Positions 25,250 through 38,000 are shown, counted from the stretch's first letter. The stretch is DNA of 64,000 bases from Varroa destructor (GCF_002443255.2 NW_019211459.1:26307388-26371387); one strand, 5' to 3'. Made by a program: numbers and translations. Notes: generated by a model from the sequence alone, not told the origin.

Positions 25250-26859
25250 GTTATTAGAACACCGATGTACCGCTATATCGTGTCATATTTTCGCTGGTAG
25301 TGGTGATGGCTCGCGGTGGCGGGCTTTCGCGTTCAGTTCGGCCGGTTGAGTCTTGCCCTTTCTTTCAGTCGGAGCACCTGGCAGCAGAGGGAAAGGGACG
25401 TAGCCACAAAGTGCGAGCCGCTACGAGTGTCCCGATGATAGCGAAAGAGAGGGAACGCGCGAAAGAGAGAAGATGTGACGAAAGGTTTGCTTCTTGACGA
25501 TATTTTGCTGCACCCGCCGTCGGTGCCATGAAACCGGCTAAGAGAAGCTGGTATAGGCAGACCGATTGAGCAGGCCTAGCTATACGGTGCTGCTCGTATG
25601 AAGGTAGAGCTTGCCAGCTGAAGAACCCCGCTTTTCGATTTCGCCTACCTCCCTGCGTTCCCGGCTGACCGCGGGTCGTCGGTTTGGTCGTTTGGCTTTG
25701 CGTTGTCGGCCTGCTTCTACTTCTTGACTGGCTGCTAGTTGCTATTATTCCAGTTGTTGTTGTTGTTGCTGCACTGCTTCAGTTCGCTCGCGGAGGCCTC
25801 TCGGCTGGCGATGTGCGGAACTTTGCTTGGCTGTTGTCTGTAAGAGTGTGTGCGTTACCGGAGTACCGCTCTGAATCTGTTGCTTGATGTAAACATCACT
25901 GCCGGACGAAGACATAACAGGAGTTGCAGTCGCAGGGATACAGTCGATTCGAGGTCTGCTGGTAGCGACAGGCTACTGCGGTGAAGAGCTGCGATTCCTG
26001 CTAGGAAGAACAGTTGCAGTCAGAGAAGCGGCAGCTACAGATTCAGTAATCCAGTTCTAATGCGACAGCCTCTCGACGGCAATACGGAACATTCTGCTCC
26101 GACTGGTGAAAGCTGGGTGTATGGCGCATGTAGGTGCGTGTGGTGGATAAATAGATGTACGGCAATAGAAAGTGAATGTGTATGAGCTTCGAGACCGAAG
26201 TCGGAGATAGCACATCATGAGGCCGACGAGATCATCAAACAGTGCCAAGGCTAAACGGACGGGTTAAAACAGAACACCCCGTGAAAGCCACTTAAGAATT
26301 GTTTATTGTAACAGTCTTGCAAAAGCCCTACTTCTTACCATGTACGCTTGATTAATTAAGAGAAAAACAACGAGAATAGTGCACACTGCTATTGGGAGTA
26401 AACGATAGAAACATCCATTTGATTTCCTACATCCAGTTTTACTGCCGTTAATCACTTACCGTTCGTGTTCCCACAGTTTCCAGCTTCAATGCACGCATAG
26501 AGCTAGTCTGATTAGGAAAAAAGGAACCGAAGACCACGCCAAGTATCCAAACGGTCAACGAGCATTTATTAAATCGCGTGTGAGTTACCCCGTGTGTGTA
26601 TTTGTACTATGCAATTTTCAAATGTGAAATTTGTACGTGGAGAACTCTGTATGAGCAGAACCACTAATTTCGTGCGTTATACATAGATATAGTAAGTTCG
26701 GCAGCAAATGATAGGCCGTCGTCATTTGTGACGACACAGCGATGAAGATTTCGCCTATTTGTGTCGCTTCGCCGTAGTGTTTGCGTGTATGCGTTTGTGT
26801 GTATGTGAGGTGTAAAATAACTCTACTGACTACGTTGACGATATTTACGATACTTGCTC
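25250..26859 (+). promoter_or_regulatory. Probable promoter and 5' leader region of Van Gogh
   Basis: This 1.6 kb block is richer in G, C and CpG than the surrounding DNA and contains GAGA-like purine stretches near 25450-25475. It runs directly into the Van Gogh start codon. Several short upstream ATG frames occur, including one at 25303. A donor-like gtaaga near 25840 and an acceptor-like sequence (ttcccacag) near 26470 could mark an untranslated-exon intron. No TATA box was identified and the transcription start is not fixed, so this is an inference from composition and position. Confidence 0.4.
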
Positions 26860-28779
26860 ATGACAATGTTAAATTCACCTTCACACGGACCTCGTCGGGT
26901 TCCGCCACCTTACTCTGGGCATGGACCGCTTGACCAAATTTCCGGGTCGATTGGGAATAACAACGGGAGCTCGCCACAGCCGTCGCTCGGACTAAATCTC
27001 GGGCGTTCACATCAGCAGCAGCCCATCGGCCAATCACCATTAGGTTTCAACAATGGCCAGACTCGTCAAGGTAGCGGCAACATATCTAATATCGGTCATG
27101 GACAAAACAATCCTTTAGATCAGCAAAGATTGTTCGACGGTATGAGTATGTTCCACAGTCCAAGCCCGCAGCACCATACATCAGTGGGTAATGGCGGAGG
27201 TGGACTAGGCTCTGTTAACAGTTCGGTCAATATGTCAAGCGCAATTGAGATGCCTCCGACCATCGCTGTTGCCAACGGTGGCAGTCCAGCCCTTGTCAAA
27301 GAAAGCAAAACGTCGCATCGCTCTGGACGCGATGGCCGTGGGGGTCATGTTACCGATGAAGTGGTCGAAGTTCAAATTCTGCCGCAGGACGACAACTGGG
27401 CAGACAATACGACATGTATTACAGGTGCCACATCCGAACGATCACTTTCAGCTGAAGACATCTCCCGGCTAGGCACCGACCGGCGTGGCCTATCTGGAAT
27501 ATTTCTTATTCACATGTGGTTAGGCAGCATCGTGGCGGCATTTCTGTCAATTGCAGCCTTTTTATCGCCTCTAGGTATGGTTCTACTACCGAAATTACCG
27601 TTTTGGGAGCAACCGTGGAAGGTGCAGGCTTGCGGGCCAGAGTGCGATGGTCTTCTTAACGGCTTCGCTTTCAGACTTTGCATCCTCTTCGGTGGCTGCT
27701 GGGCGGTGTTTTTCCGTCGACCAAGGGCAACCTTGCCCCGAGTGTTTGTCTTCCGCGCCGTCATTATGGCTTTCACCCTTGTGGTCATCATCTCGTATTG
27801 GCTTTTCTACTCGGTACGAATATACGAACGCCGCTACGAAGATTTCGACCTTACCTATTTATCGATTGTACAGTTTGCTCTTTCCATGATCGACACACTG
27901 CTCTGGGTTCAATTGCTCGCAGTTCTCGTACTCGAGATACGTCATCTCCCCCCACAGTACTACGTTAAGGTTGTCCGAAGTCCCGATGGAGCTTCGAAGA
28001 GCTACACACTAGGCGCTATTAGTATACAGCGAGCGGCCGTTCATCTTCTTGAGAACTATTACCGAGACTTCCCGGTGTACAATCCCTTCCTTGAACAGTT
28101 ACCCAGCTCAACATCGGCCAAAAAGCATAATTCGCAACCGTCATTCAAAGTCTACGACCTGAATAGTGGCGCCAGCCAAACGTCGCAAGTGAATGGCCAA
28201 AGTGGTGGACGGCGAACGACGGATCGTTTATTCGCCGAACATGATTATGAGAAACGGGTTAAGAAACGCCGCGCTCGTTTGATCACCGCAGTAGAAGATG
28301 CATTTACTCATATTAAACGCGTGAAGGAGAACCAGGAAAATACGGGGGCAGGAGGGTTCTTGATGGATCCACAGGAAGCTGCTCAGGCCGTCTTTCCGTC
28401 AATGGCGCGTGCTTTGCAGAAATTCCTTCGAATCACAAGGCAGCAACCTCGGCACACGATGCAGGGCATCCTCGAACATCTCGCTACCTGCTTGCATTAT
28501 GATCTTAGTCCAAAGGCATTCCTCGAGAAATACTTAAAATACGAGCCAGTTCTACAAGATGAACGTGAGTTGGCAACGTCCATTCAGTCATGGGCCTTGG
28601 TCTGTGACGTTCTCTTATCTCGACCAGTAAAGGAGGGCATCACATTTATCCTTCGCCAAGGCGACGTATCCTTGATGGCCAGCGTTCATAATTTACCGCA
28701 CTTCAATATTACAGAGGAGGTGGTCGATCCCAAATGTAACAAGTTCCAACTACGACTCCAATCCGAGACGTCCGTTTAG
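26860..28779 (+). CDS. Vang: Van Gogh/Strabismus planar cell polarity protein
   Basis: A single uninterrupted frame encodes 639 residues from ATG 26860; an in-frame TGA at 26836 sits just upstream. The first ~205 residues are cytoplasmic, rich in Gly, Ser, Asn and Gln, and include the conserved block with DDNWADNTTCITGATSERS, the Ser cluster phosphorylated in VANGL proteins. Four membrane helices follow at about 214-236, 268-286, 295-320 and 333-360. The long C-terminal tail includes the conserved region that binds Prickle, and the protein ends in ETSV, the PDZ-binding motif of the family. The protein sits in the plasma membrane and with Prickle forms the proximal core planar-polarity complex. 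It is longer than the 520-580 residues usual for the family, mainly in the N-terminus. The unusual point is the complete lack of introns in the coding region. It is too intact to be a dead retrocopy. Confidence 0.95.
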   Translation: MTMLNSPSHGPRRVPPPYSGHGPLDQISGSIGNNNGSSPQPSLGLNLGRSHQQQPIGQSPLGFNNGQTRQGSGNISNIGHGQNNPLDQQRLFDGMSMFHSPSPQHHTSVGNGGGGLGSVNSSVNMSSAIEMPPTIAVANGGSPALVKESKTSHRSGRDGRGGHVTDEVVEVQILPQDDNWADNTTCITGATSERSLSAEDISRLGTDRRGLSGIFLIHMWLGSIVAAFLSIAAFLSPLGMVLLPKLPFWEQPWKVQACGPECDGLLNGFAFRLCILFGGCWAVFFRRPRATLPRVFVFRAVIMAFTLVVIISYWLFYSVRIYERRYEDFDLTYLSIVQFALSMIDTLLWVQLLAVLVLEIRHLPPQYYVKVVRSPDGASKSYTLGAISIQRAAVHLLENYYRDFPVYNPFLEQLPSSTSAKKHNSQPSFKVYDLNSGASQTSQVNGQSGGRRTTDRLFAEHDYEKRVKKRRARLITAVEDAFTHIKRVKENQENTGAGGFLMDPQEAAQAVFPSMARALQKFLRITRQQPRHTMQGILEHLATCLHYDLSPKAFLEKYLKYEPVLQDERELATSIQSWALVCDVLLSRPVKEGITFILRQGDVSLMASVHNLPHFNITEEVVDPKCNKFQLRLQSETSV

Positions 28780-31700
28780 GTTATGACAATGATCAAGACA
28801 AAAACATTTTATAGAAAAAAAAATTTCTAAGAATCCATACACGAAAATACAATTCCAACACTGTATAAAATTGTCAGCAAAATAGGCATAATAAGGCTGA
28901 TGATAAAGCTCAAGTAGCTTCATATGCTTCAGTCTAAAACGAATTGTCAAATTATTTAATGCATAGTACTAAATAGGATGGGAAGCCGTTTACTAGAAGG
29001 ATTGGTATCTAATAGTATGCCGGAAATCCAGTGATTAATCATAATAAGTATTCTGCATAAAAACAATCTTCGTTTGTTCATACATAGATAGTAATATGTC
29101 TCGTCAGTCGGAAGGCCTATTCCGTATATTTACGTTGGTTTACTACCTAAATTCATGACGTGACCTATGTACAAACAGATAACATCGCCCAATATTTAGA
29201 GCTGTCCTGTTTACTTTTACTAAATTACACCATGTTCGTCTAAAAAAACCTGAAGGAGGAGTTGTAAGAAAGAGTTTTTGTATTCTACATTTTGTAGATG
29301 AACGCCATTGTCAATTTTAATTGCTACCCTCAACCAAAGCGATTAACCGACTTAATGATTTAGAACTAAAGAAAAACACGACAAGCCAATGTAGATTGTG
29401 CATATAATAATATACAATATTTGCTTCGATGAGGTTCTGTGAACAAAGCAAATATTTTTTTGAACACGAACTTTGACACTAGCCATGTTTTTGCAATGCT
29501 ACTAGACGCATATGCTTCTGTTACCGTGGCCGCTATGCAATCCAATACAAAAAGCTTTCAGGACATGTCTTAATTATTTGGTAATTTATAGTTTGAGAAG
29601 CTGCTCTAAATAAAGGAGCCGCTCTTGTCGTAACTGAGTGAGGAGTTGCTATCCTGTGTTCGTGCACGAATTCGAATCAATTGTTTTCTTACTATAAACT
29701 GGAGTTTTTTAATATTTTTTGTCTACTAGATAAGGAGAAATAAAGGAGTGACCAGAGAAAAACTGTATTTATATTTATCTGTACAGTAGCGTACTTTTAA
29801 ACAAACGCTTGGTTAGGTTTATGATAACAATAGTATGTAGGAAGTGTATGCAGATTAATTTATACTTTTGTCAAAGTCAAAAGTGTGTGTGTGTCTGTTT
29901 ACGTGAACGGGTAAATTTAAGTGTTCAAGTGGTGCTATAATAATTCGACTTACATTTTCGATTACATCGAGATAAATATAAATAGTGAGTTTAGGTCGGT
30001 GTGTCATTGTCTGTACACACACCTAAAAAATGTTTTTTTACTGATGCAATCTTGTTTTAACGCGTCTCTATTTGTGCACAGAACCAAGTAGGTTCTTCGT
30101 CCTGATAAGTGAAGAAGTCAATTATAACTAAATCACAAGTTTTCTTAATCCAATTTAACAGTTTTTTTTTTTTTTTTTTGATAGAATCCTTTCGTCTGAA
30201 AAGTGAGCAGCGAATAAAATAAATATTGCCAAAAATAGCTGTGAATTGCGGTGTGTACTTAAAATGTTTTTTAAGAAGGCGTGGGATAAAAAAAATGTAC
30301 AAATCTTGCCGTACACTTGTCACTTTCTAAATGTGAATTCATAATTGACGGCTTGTCATCGTGCCTACTAACCATACAATCGTGTGAAATATATATTAGC
30401 AAAGCTATTGAAATAATAAAGATTTATTATTCAGCCTGCAAGTATTAGCCTGAATATCCTTTGTAACTGTATGCTTTGCATACTGTTATTACAATCAGCG
30501 GAAATATTCTCCTGAGATCAGCCGTGCCCAAATCATGTAAACTTATTAGAGGAAATGTAATTATCTATTTCTTTTACAAATTTGGACGCAGCATTTTAGT
30601 CGATGATAATTAAAATTTGTGAACACGCTAAAGATCAATATGTTTACCCTACATACATATTCAGCTGAATTCAGCGTTAAAATGATAACTTGATTTCAGT
30701 GTCGATAGACAACTCGAAATGACCAATTTGCATATTCATTCTGTTTCAAACAAAAGCAATGATTCGTTGTTCTATGCAGGGACCAACAGAATCTGTATCG
30801 TAACGTTAGAGAAAACGCTAAAATCTAGAGTTCACGTGCGAGGATGGCTGGCACCAAATCCTGATATATCCCAGTGCGTATATTTGGCTGGACAAAATAG
30901 ACGACACAACTTCCACAACGACATATATAACACTGTTATGCACATGCCCACACATACGTACGTGCATCTCTTGGTTGTGAATAGCGATGTGACGCAGTTG
31001 ATCAACAAATTCATGCCAAAACAGACCTTCTGAACGTCGCGTTTCCTACTTTCTTTTTTAAATCATATCATGATTGTTTTATATGTATGTGGTTCTCTTT
31101 TACTAATAATATATAATGTTTGCTTTTGACGAACGCCTATGTAAAAAGAACTGAACAATCATAAAACGCTAATTACGAACATTCTACATCAGATTTCACA
31201 ACTATAAAAAGTTTGATTTGAAACGCGAAATTTAAAGTATCGGAATGTCTATGACAAGCGAAATCGTTTTTTTCATCCACGAACGATTTGATGAAGACTA
31301 TCTGCGGTCTCCTGGCTGATTCAGTTATTATTTTAAGAGTGATGTAATCTATATAGAGGTGCATCAGACACCCAACAACTGTGAAATCAATAGGTGCTAA
31401 GACTAAAAATGAGCCAAGTTTGATTTTTCATCTGGCCTGGTTTGTAAGCAAGAATGAAACGATTACGAAGGAATAACTGTGTAACGATTTTCTACAATGA
31501 GATCACTACTGGAATGATGATTATAGACAGATATTGATGAGTGACTAATTTGTGTGCGTAACAAAGCGATCAAAGTATACTCTGTGTACATTTTATATGA
31601 AAGACTACGCTGGTATAACATCGTCACAATAATATAAATAATAAATGCCATGTATTAATGACGAACCTATAATTTTACAAAATGTGTTGTCATTTAGGTA

Positions 31701-32599
31701 TACTTATTTCGGAATTTCCGAAAATATATTAGTAGTGTGTGTTCTGTAATCTATGTACAACTTTAAGTTTCGTTGGTAATACAAATGTACTTCTGCAAAA
31801 AATGTGTAGAAATACTCCAATAAAGTCAATAAGAATAAATATCATGCGTCTTTTAATTCCATTGATTCAAGTTTTTTGCTCAACATTATGTCAACTGCAA
31901 TAATAAATGTAAAAATGCGGCCTATTGCAAACCGTTATAGCCGTTATGTTACAGCTAATAATTAAGTAACAGCTAATCTTATCGCTATTACTGAATTACT
32001 ATCTTAACCATTACCCTAAAACGACTCAGGCTTTTTCCGACCATTTTCAAGATGACTGCAACAATGTCTACGCTTCTTTTATGTGTAGTATTCACTTGGC
32101 AGGGAAGCATTCATGATGATGAGAAAGCCATCTCTAAAAAACATCGGGTTCACGCAAAAAAATCCGCTAAACATGATGTTGGCAAGAGCTATAATCAGCT
32201 TGGCAAAATAAGTGTGATTTAATAGGAATAATAATAATAATAAATATTTATCCTCCAAAAGAACATACTGCGTGGATAATAACATACGCTAATAAATAAC
32301 AATCTTTGTAGCTTTAAAACTTAAAGCGGCAGAGTGCCGCTTAGTTATTGAAACGCTTGCTCGACTAATGTCCCTTAAATCCATGATTTCGCTTACTCCC
32401 ACAAGCATTGCAACGTAACCCAGCATGATAGAACAAAGGAATGAATGTGCTACGTTGGGATACCACGCTTATATCCTTAAACAACATTGATCTATGAATA
32501 AATATAGATATGCATCAAAATTATACCTCACTAAAATTAGGAGTATTTCTTTAGTATCTAAGTAAAGGCTTCTCATTTTTTCTTTTCGAAAAAGGTCTG
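28780..32599. other. Van Gogh 3' region and intergenic sequence
   Basis: This AT-rich stretch holds the Van Gogh 3' untranslated region, of uncertain length; AATAAA-type signals occur near 29745, 30414 and 31820. A T-run lies at 30162-30179. Apart from the candidate exon near 30.7 kb, no gene is recognised. Confidence 0.5.
30701..31033 (+). CDS. Candidate exon or relic, weakly like the start of a Sema/plexin domain
   Basis: After an acceptor-like ttgatttcag, an open frame runs to TGA at 31033. It reads NDSLFYAGTNRI, then PNPDISQC and NFHND. This loosely follows the opening of a Sema domain in plexins: LYxGAxNRI, a TGPxxDxxxC segment, then a DN-N motif. The rest of the frame matches nothing, and no second exon or clear donor is seen. 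Codon usage looks coding. It lies about 1.9 kb past Van Gogh on the same strand. It could be a lone exon remnant of a plexin-like gene, an unrelated small gene, or chance; I favour a remnant only slightly. Confidence 0.25.
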   Translation, partial: VDRQLEMTNLHIHSVSNKSNDSLFYAGTNRICIVTLEKTLKSRVHVRGWLAPNPDISQCVYLAGQNRRHNFHNDIYNTVMHMPTHTYVHLLVVNSDVTQLINKFMPKQTF

Positions 32600-32635
32600 T
32601 TTATTATACTTTTTCATACATTTTGAAGCTTTATT
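32600..32635 (-). terminator. Polyadenylation signals for the UBE2R-like gene
   Basis: Two minus-strand AATAAA hexamers (TTTATT on the plus strand at 32600-32605 and 32630-32635) lie about 310-340 bases beyond the stop codon of the E2 gene. They are the nearest suitable signals. Confidence 0.5.
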
Positions 32636-32941
32636 AATGAGATCTTGGATGAACAGATAAACTTGTTTCGTGCATTTGGTAGAGATAGCAATATATTGAG
32701 TTCATTATTTCTCGATTTCATATACACTCCGCATGTTTTTGAGTTCGAAAAAAAAACGCAATTACTACAGTGGAATATGTACCTAACACAAGCACTATCC
32801 AAACTCATGGCTGACCCTTAGTGAGTCCTCCTCAGAAGCTTCTCGTCACTTTCAAATCACAGCAGTTGCTAAGGTCGATCTCGCACTCGTACGTCACAAT
32901 CCTAAGCGTCTTTGCAACGATCGCCACGAGCGCTGGCGCCG

Positions 32942-33535
32942 CTACACCCGTATTCTTGCGACCAAATATTCATTCATCGTAGTCGGAACCTTAACCTTGT
33001 CGCGAGCTGCATCTTTACGTGTCTGCTGTACAAGGTGCCGCACTCGTTTCTCGTACTCGGAGTCCTGCTTATTGCTTTTCATCCATTGACTGTACATGCG
33101 TGCAGCATGGGCGTTTGCGGGCGAAGTGGTGTTCGGTTCGTTCAACATAGAAATGACTGACAGCAAAACGGATCTAATGTTTTGCGACGGGCTCCACAGA
33201 TACGACCTGAGTGCCTTCAGTGTACTGTCTTTGCCTGTAAGGAGAATAGAGACGCAGGCCCTACCATCCTCGTAAATATTCGGATGCCACATAGGTGTAA
33301 TAAACTTCACTGTTGGCGGTAAAAAGGGATACTCTTTCGGGAACTGCATCAACAACTTGAAGTACCCGCCTTCGTAGAGCGTCTGTGGTGGCCCAAAAAT
33401 GACGACGTCCCATTGCAAGAGATTGTCTTCTTTGGGCTTGAGTATGACACCCTCAAGACTATCCTCTTGCATTTTACGTAATTCAATTTGTAGGCGGGCG
33501 ATTGCTTGTAAAGGCTGTATAACCCCTTTCGCCAT
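32942..33535 (-). CDS. Cdc34/UBE2R-like ubiquitin-conjugating enzyme E2, intronless
   Basis: One exon encodes 197 residues from ATG 33535, in good start context (caccATGG). The UBC fold is complete: IFGPPQTLYEGGYF, the HPN motif at residues 84-86 and catalytic Cys94 in RACVSIL. The region after the fold (MYSQWMKS, then ARDKVKVPTTMNEY) is diagnostic of UBE2R/Cdc34 rather than UBE2G. Cdc34 enzymes work with SCF ligases and build K48 chains. Two hallmark features are altered. The acidic loop after the active site, normally carrying several Asp and Glu, is GKDSTLKALRSYL here, net basic and hydrophobic. The long acidic C-terminal tail that docks on cullin-RING ligases is absent; the protein stops soon after NEYLVARIRV. 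The lack of introns suggests a retrocopy, but the frame is intact and the catalytic residues are kept, so it is probably expressed. The SYF1 start lies 1.5 kb away, divergently. Confidence 0.85.
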   Translation of the reverse strand: MAKGVIQPLQAIARLQIELRKMQEDSLEGVILKPKEDNLLQWDVVIFGPPQTLYEGGYFKLLMQFPKEYPFLPPTVKFITPMWHPNIYEDGRACVSILLTGKDSTLKALRSYLWSPSQNIRSVLLSVISMLNEPNTTSPANAHAARMYSQWMKSNKQDSEYEKRVRHLVQQTRKDAARDKVKVPTTMNEYLVARIRV

Positions 33536-35079
33536 GGTGCAACAATACTAATGAACACAATCTTAGTTCAGAAACGAATTTCTTTTCGCGCACCAGACTA
33601 AAGCACAAGCCCGAAGATGTCACGAACAAAATACCGACGCACCTAAAAGCAAGCTGCTACCCCGTTCCTCAGCGAAAGGACAACATCAGCGGTTACATTT
33701 TCGACAAATAACCCGAGGTATTAGTAACACTTTCTATCACCAGTACAAGAAGTATACCGATGTGGATTCGAGTGCACGTTGAGGGCGACGTGAAAATTTG
33801 CCACGGGCAACCGCTTTGGCAGCGCGCGCACACATGCGAACGTCGGCAAGCACCAGCGTAACTGTTGATTGTAAACAAATCGGGTGGAGAGAAGATACAG
33901 CCGTTCATCACAATTCGTCATCAGTTCATGTTTCTACGGAAAGCATCTTTCTATTCATGTGCCAGGTTCTTCGTGTCATCATAAACAAGTTATGTTATAC
34001 GAATGGAACAGCTAAGCAAAGCTTCAAATAATCTACTGCAAAGCGAATGTATGGGCCGTGTTAGCAGACGACAGTATTGGACAGCTGTGTTAACACGCAA
34101 GTTGAGGTAGGATGTTATTGTCGGTGCTTAATTACCTAAATTCGAAAAGGTTTGTTCAGAAGGAATACGCTCAGATATGGCTGAAGGTAAGCGCTATAAA
34201 CACGTTAGAATATATGTTATCACATAAACGTTGGCTCGCAATTCAAAAACAATTTTACGTTTCATTATCGTACTCATTCGTTCATAACCCTTGGAAACAA
34301 AACATTTTTATACATTCAACTCTATTGGAACAGTTTACTCATGGTCTAAAATACACTTATAGGCCGTACGACAGTATTTAATTTTCAAGACAGATATAGA
34401 TTATTCAATTTAAGTACTTGGACCAATCTATAAAGTGTAAATGGTAGCAAGTAAACTAATGATATAATGATTTTTTTTATTTAATAATTCTTGAGAACTT
34501 GAGCATTTAGAATATATTGTATTGTTTAGACCTAACTATTGTGTAAATAATGTATTAGTCAGAGAATATATATATAAAGTACTTGCTAGAAACTTCTCTG
34601 GTAAGAGTTTTGTTTGCTCATTGAAGGAGTAACAAACAGTACAAGTCACTGAGCAGTCTGTAAGAAATTCAGAAGTTCTCTCACCTGGCCCTTGAAGGTG
34701 GCTTTTTGTCTATTTTTCTAGTAGCCGTGCATGACGTTGGGAACTGGATTTAACGAGATTCTTACTTCATAATTCTGAATTAAATATAAACGTGTGCCCA
34801 TTGACTGGAAATCTTAATTGAAATTACGAATCTGACGTCTCATGTATACCTTAGCTTTTTATTAATTTGATGCATATTAATTTGATGATAAAATTATGCA
34901 CTAGTTCTGTATCTCCCTAAGGAGTTCAAAAGGAACATGAAAATCGTTAATAAAGGTAGGTAAAGTAAAAGGAAAAAATCTAATTAGATTTTTATATTAT
35001 ACCTTCGAATAGCCTTCACTTACTATTTAATATGTATTGTTTGATTTATGCTCGTATCGTTTATCTTTACACAGTCATC
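33536..35079. other. Divergent intergenic region between the E2 gene and SYF1
   Basis: This 1.5 kb region should hold the promoters of both flanking genes. The first 500 bases next to the E2 gene are moderately GC-rich and the rest is AT-rich. No conserved element, repeat or RNA gene was identified. Confidence 0.5.
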
Positions 35080-38000
35080 ATGGATGCACAGATGGTAGCT
35101 GTTCTATTCGAAGAGGATGACGTAGCATATGAGGAGGAATTGTTAAGAAACCCGTATTCCGTTCGTCATTGGCTACGCTATGCAGAATTTAAGCGACAAC
35201 GCACTTCCAAAGGAAATCGGGATGCCGTTAACTTGGTATATGAACGAGCCTTGAAAGTACTACCGGGCTCATACAAAATATGGCACCAGTATCTCACGCT
35301 TCGTGTCAAAGCTCTCGAAGAGATGAAACTTTACCCCAGTGACTCAGCCTTTGAAGATGTGAGCAATGTTTTCGAGCGGGCTCTTGTTTGGATGCACAAA
35401 ATGCCTCGCATATGGCTGATGTATTGTGAATTCTTACACCGGCGACGCTTTGTCACACGACTTCGACACACATTTGATCGAGCCTTGCGCGCTTTACCGA
35501 TAACGCAGCATGACCGCATTTGGCCAGATTACCTAGCGTTTGTTGAGTATCATGACATTCCTGAAACAGGCGTTCGTGTATATCGTAGATTTCTGAAGTT
35601 GAGCCCCGAATCCCGCGAGAAAGCGGTTGATTACTTCATCTCGATTGAGCGACTGGGTGAAGCGGCTCAACTCCTAGTAGACATGGTGAACGATCCTGAG
35701 TTTACTTCTGCGCGAGGGAAACCGAAACATCAACTTTGGATGGAGTTATGTGAACTCATATCTAAAAACCCTGATCAAATGGAAGAAAGTAACCTTCGTG
35801 TAGACGCCATAATCCGAGGTGGCATCAAAAAATATACAGACCAACAAGGTAAGCTATGGTGCTCTCTAGCAGATTATTACATCAGATCGAGGCTGTTTGA
35901 ACGAGCACGCGACGTGTATGAGGAGGCAATGGAAAGTGTGTTGACAGTTAGAGATTTTTCGCAAATCTTTGAGACGTACTCGCATTACGAATACGGCTTG
36001 ATAAGGAACATGCTAGCGCAAGAAATTCAGACAAAGGAGACCGATCTGGAAATTAATTTGAAAATGGCAAGGTACGAATACCTTATGGATCGCCGGCCGC
36101 TACTGCTGAATTCGGTGGTGCTTCGACAGAATCCACATAACGTCGGTGAATGGCTTAAACGCGTCAAATTACTGAGGGATGATGTAAAAGAGATCATTCG
36201 CACATTCACAAAGGCTGTACAAACAGTTGATCCAAAACTAGCATGCGGAGGAAAGCTCTGTCAGATATGGATCGAGTTTGCTAAACTTTACGAAAGTAAA
36301 GATCAGGTAGATGACGCCCGAATCATTTTCCGTAAGGCGACCCAAGTGCCATACGCTAAAGTCGACGATCTGGCCAACGTGTGGTGTGAGTATGCTGAGT
36401 TGGAATTACGACACGACAACATTGAAGAAGCCATCAAACTCTGCCGTACTGCCACAACACCCCCGTCACGACAGGTTGCCTATCACGATCAATCGGAAAC
36501 TGTGCAGCTACGACTTCACAAGAACATCAAAGTGTGGTCTCTATACGCCGATCTAGAAGAAAGCTTTGGTACCCTTCAAACGACGAAGGCAGTCTATGAT
36601 CACATTATTGATCTTCGTATTGGGACACCACAGATCATCCTGAATTGTGCTCTTTTTCTTGAGGAACACAATTACTTTGAGGAGGCGTTCCGGGTCTACG
36701 AAAAAGGTGTAGCTCTGTTTAAATGGCCGAACGTTTATGATATATGGCACACATATCTAAGTAAGTTTCTTAAACGTTTTGCTGGAACGAAGCTCGAGCG
36801 GGCACGTGACTTGTTTGAACAGTGCCTCGAGCAATGCCCCTCAAAATACGCAAAAAATATCTATTTGCTATATGCACAGCTAGAGGAGGAACATGGTCTG
36901 GCGCGTCATGCCATGTCCATCTATGAGAGAGCTGCCGAAGTCGTGCCGGACAACGAGAAAAGAGAAATGTTTGAGCTGCAGATTAAGCGCGCTGCTACGC
37001 TGTTTGGTTTAACTCATACGAGGCCAATCTATGAAAAGGTATGTCCTAAATGCATACTTATGAATAACGAATTAGTTAGTATTTTAAATTGATCCGAAAT
37101 CTGTAATAATAAACATCGCGGGAAGGCGCGAATTAAGTTAAGCGTTATGTACTAAAGAATAGCTGCAGGGCGGCTATGATAACTTACAAAACTGTAATAT
37201 TTCCTCTCTTACATAATTTTTAAATCGATAATATGACATGTTTTGTTTGAATTAATTATTTCAGGCGATTGAAAATCTGCCAGACGCAGACTCCATCGTG
37301 ATGTGCATGCAGTTTGCACAATTGGAGTGCAAACTGGGCGAAGTTGATCGAGCGCGCGCTATCTGGATGCACTGCTCTCAAATGTGCGACCCACGCACTC
37401 AACCTCAATTTTGGAGTGCCTGGAAAGAATTCGAAGTCTCGCACGGTAACACCGATACGGCTCGGGAGATGCTTCGAATAAAGCGTAGCGTACAGGCTAC
37501 ATTTAATACACAGGTTCGTAAAATTTTTTTGCAAATGCAACTTTGTTTGGAGCTAGAAGTTCCTGTCGCTCTATCACTTTTATTTACTCTCATAAAACAT
37601 GTTGTAGATATAGTAGAGCATCTGGACTTAGAATTATAAGTATATGATCTATTTTCAAGCTTTCTTAGAGACATCTGTCTTTTGTTACGTTAAGCTTCCT
37701 TTTAACCTATATGCCATGCTTAAAGTGATCTAGCTTGGGAATAGCAACTAGAGTTTTGCAACTAAATTGAAGTGTCAAAGCTCCTCCCCAAATGAGCCTG
37801 GGTTACTTATTATAGACCGTCAATTATAAGTACTTTTTTTGCTCGTATGTTCTAATAAGCTGAAATACAGAAGCGTAGCATTTCTTTCTGTATCACAACA
37901 ATTCGAAATATGCGTTGGCTCTTCAGTGCCATTACCAAATTCCCTCAAGAAATAACTGTTGTTGTTTTGAAAAGTATCTTCATTGAAGCCTATTAAATCC

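Noticed and set aside
35032..35079. N-terminal extension of the SYF1 frame (16 codons)
   Set aside because: The extra residues are hydrophobic and not family-like; the next Met starts the conserved sequence.
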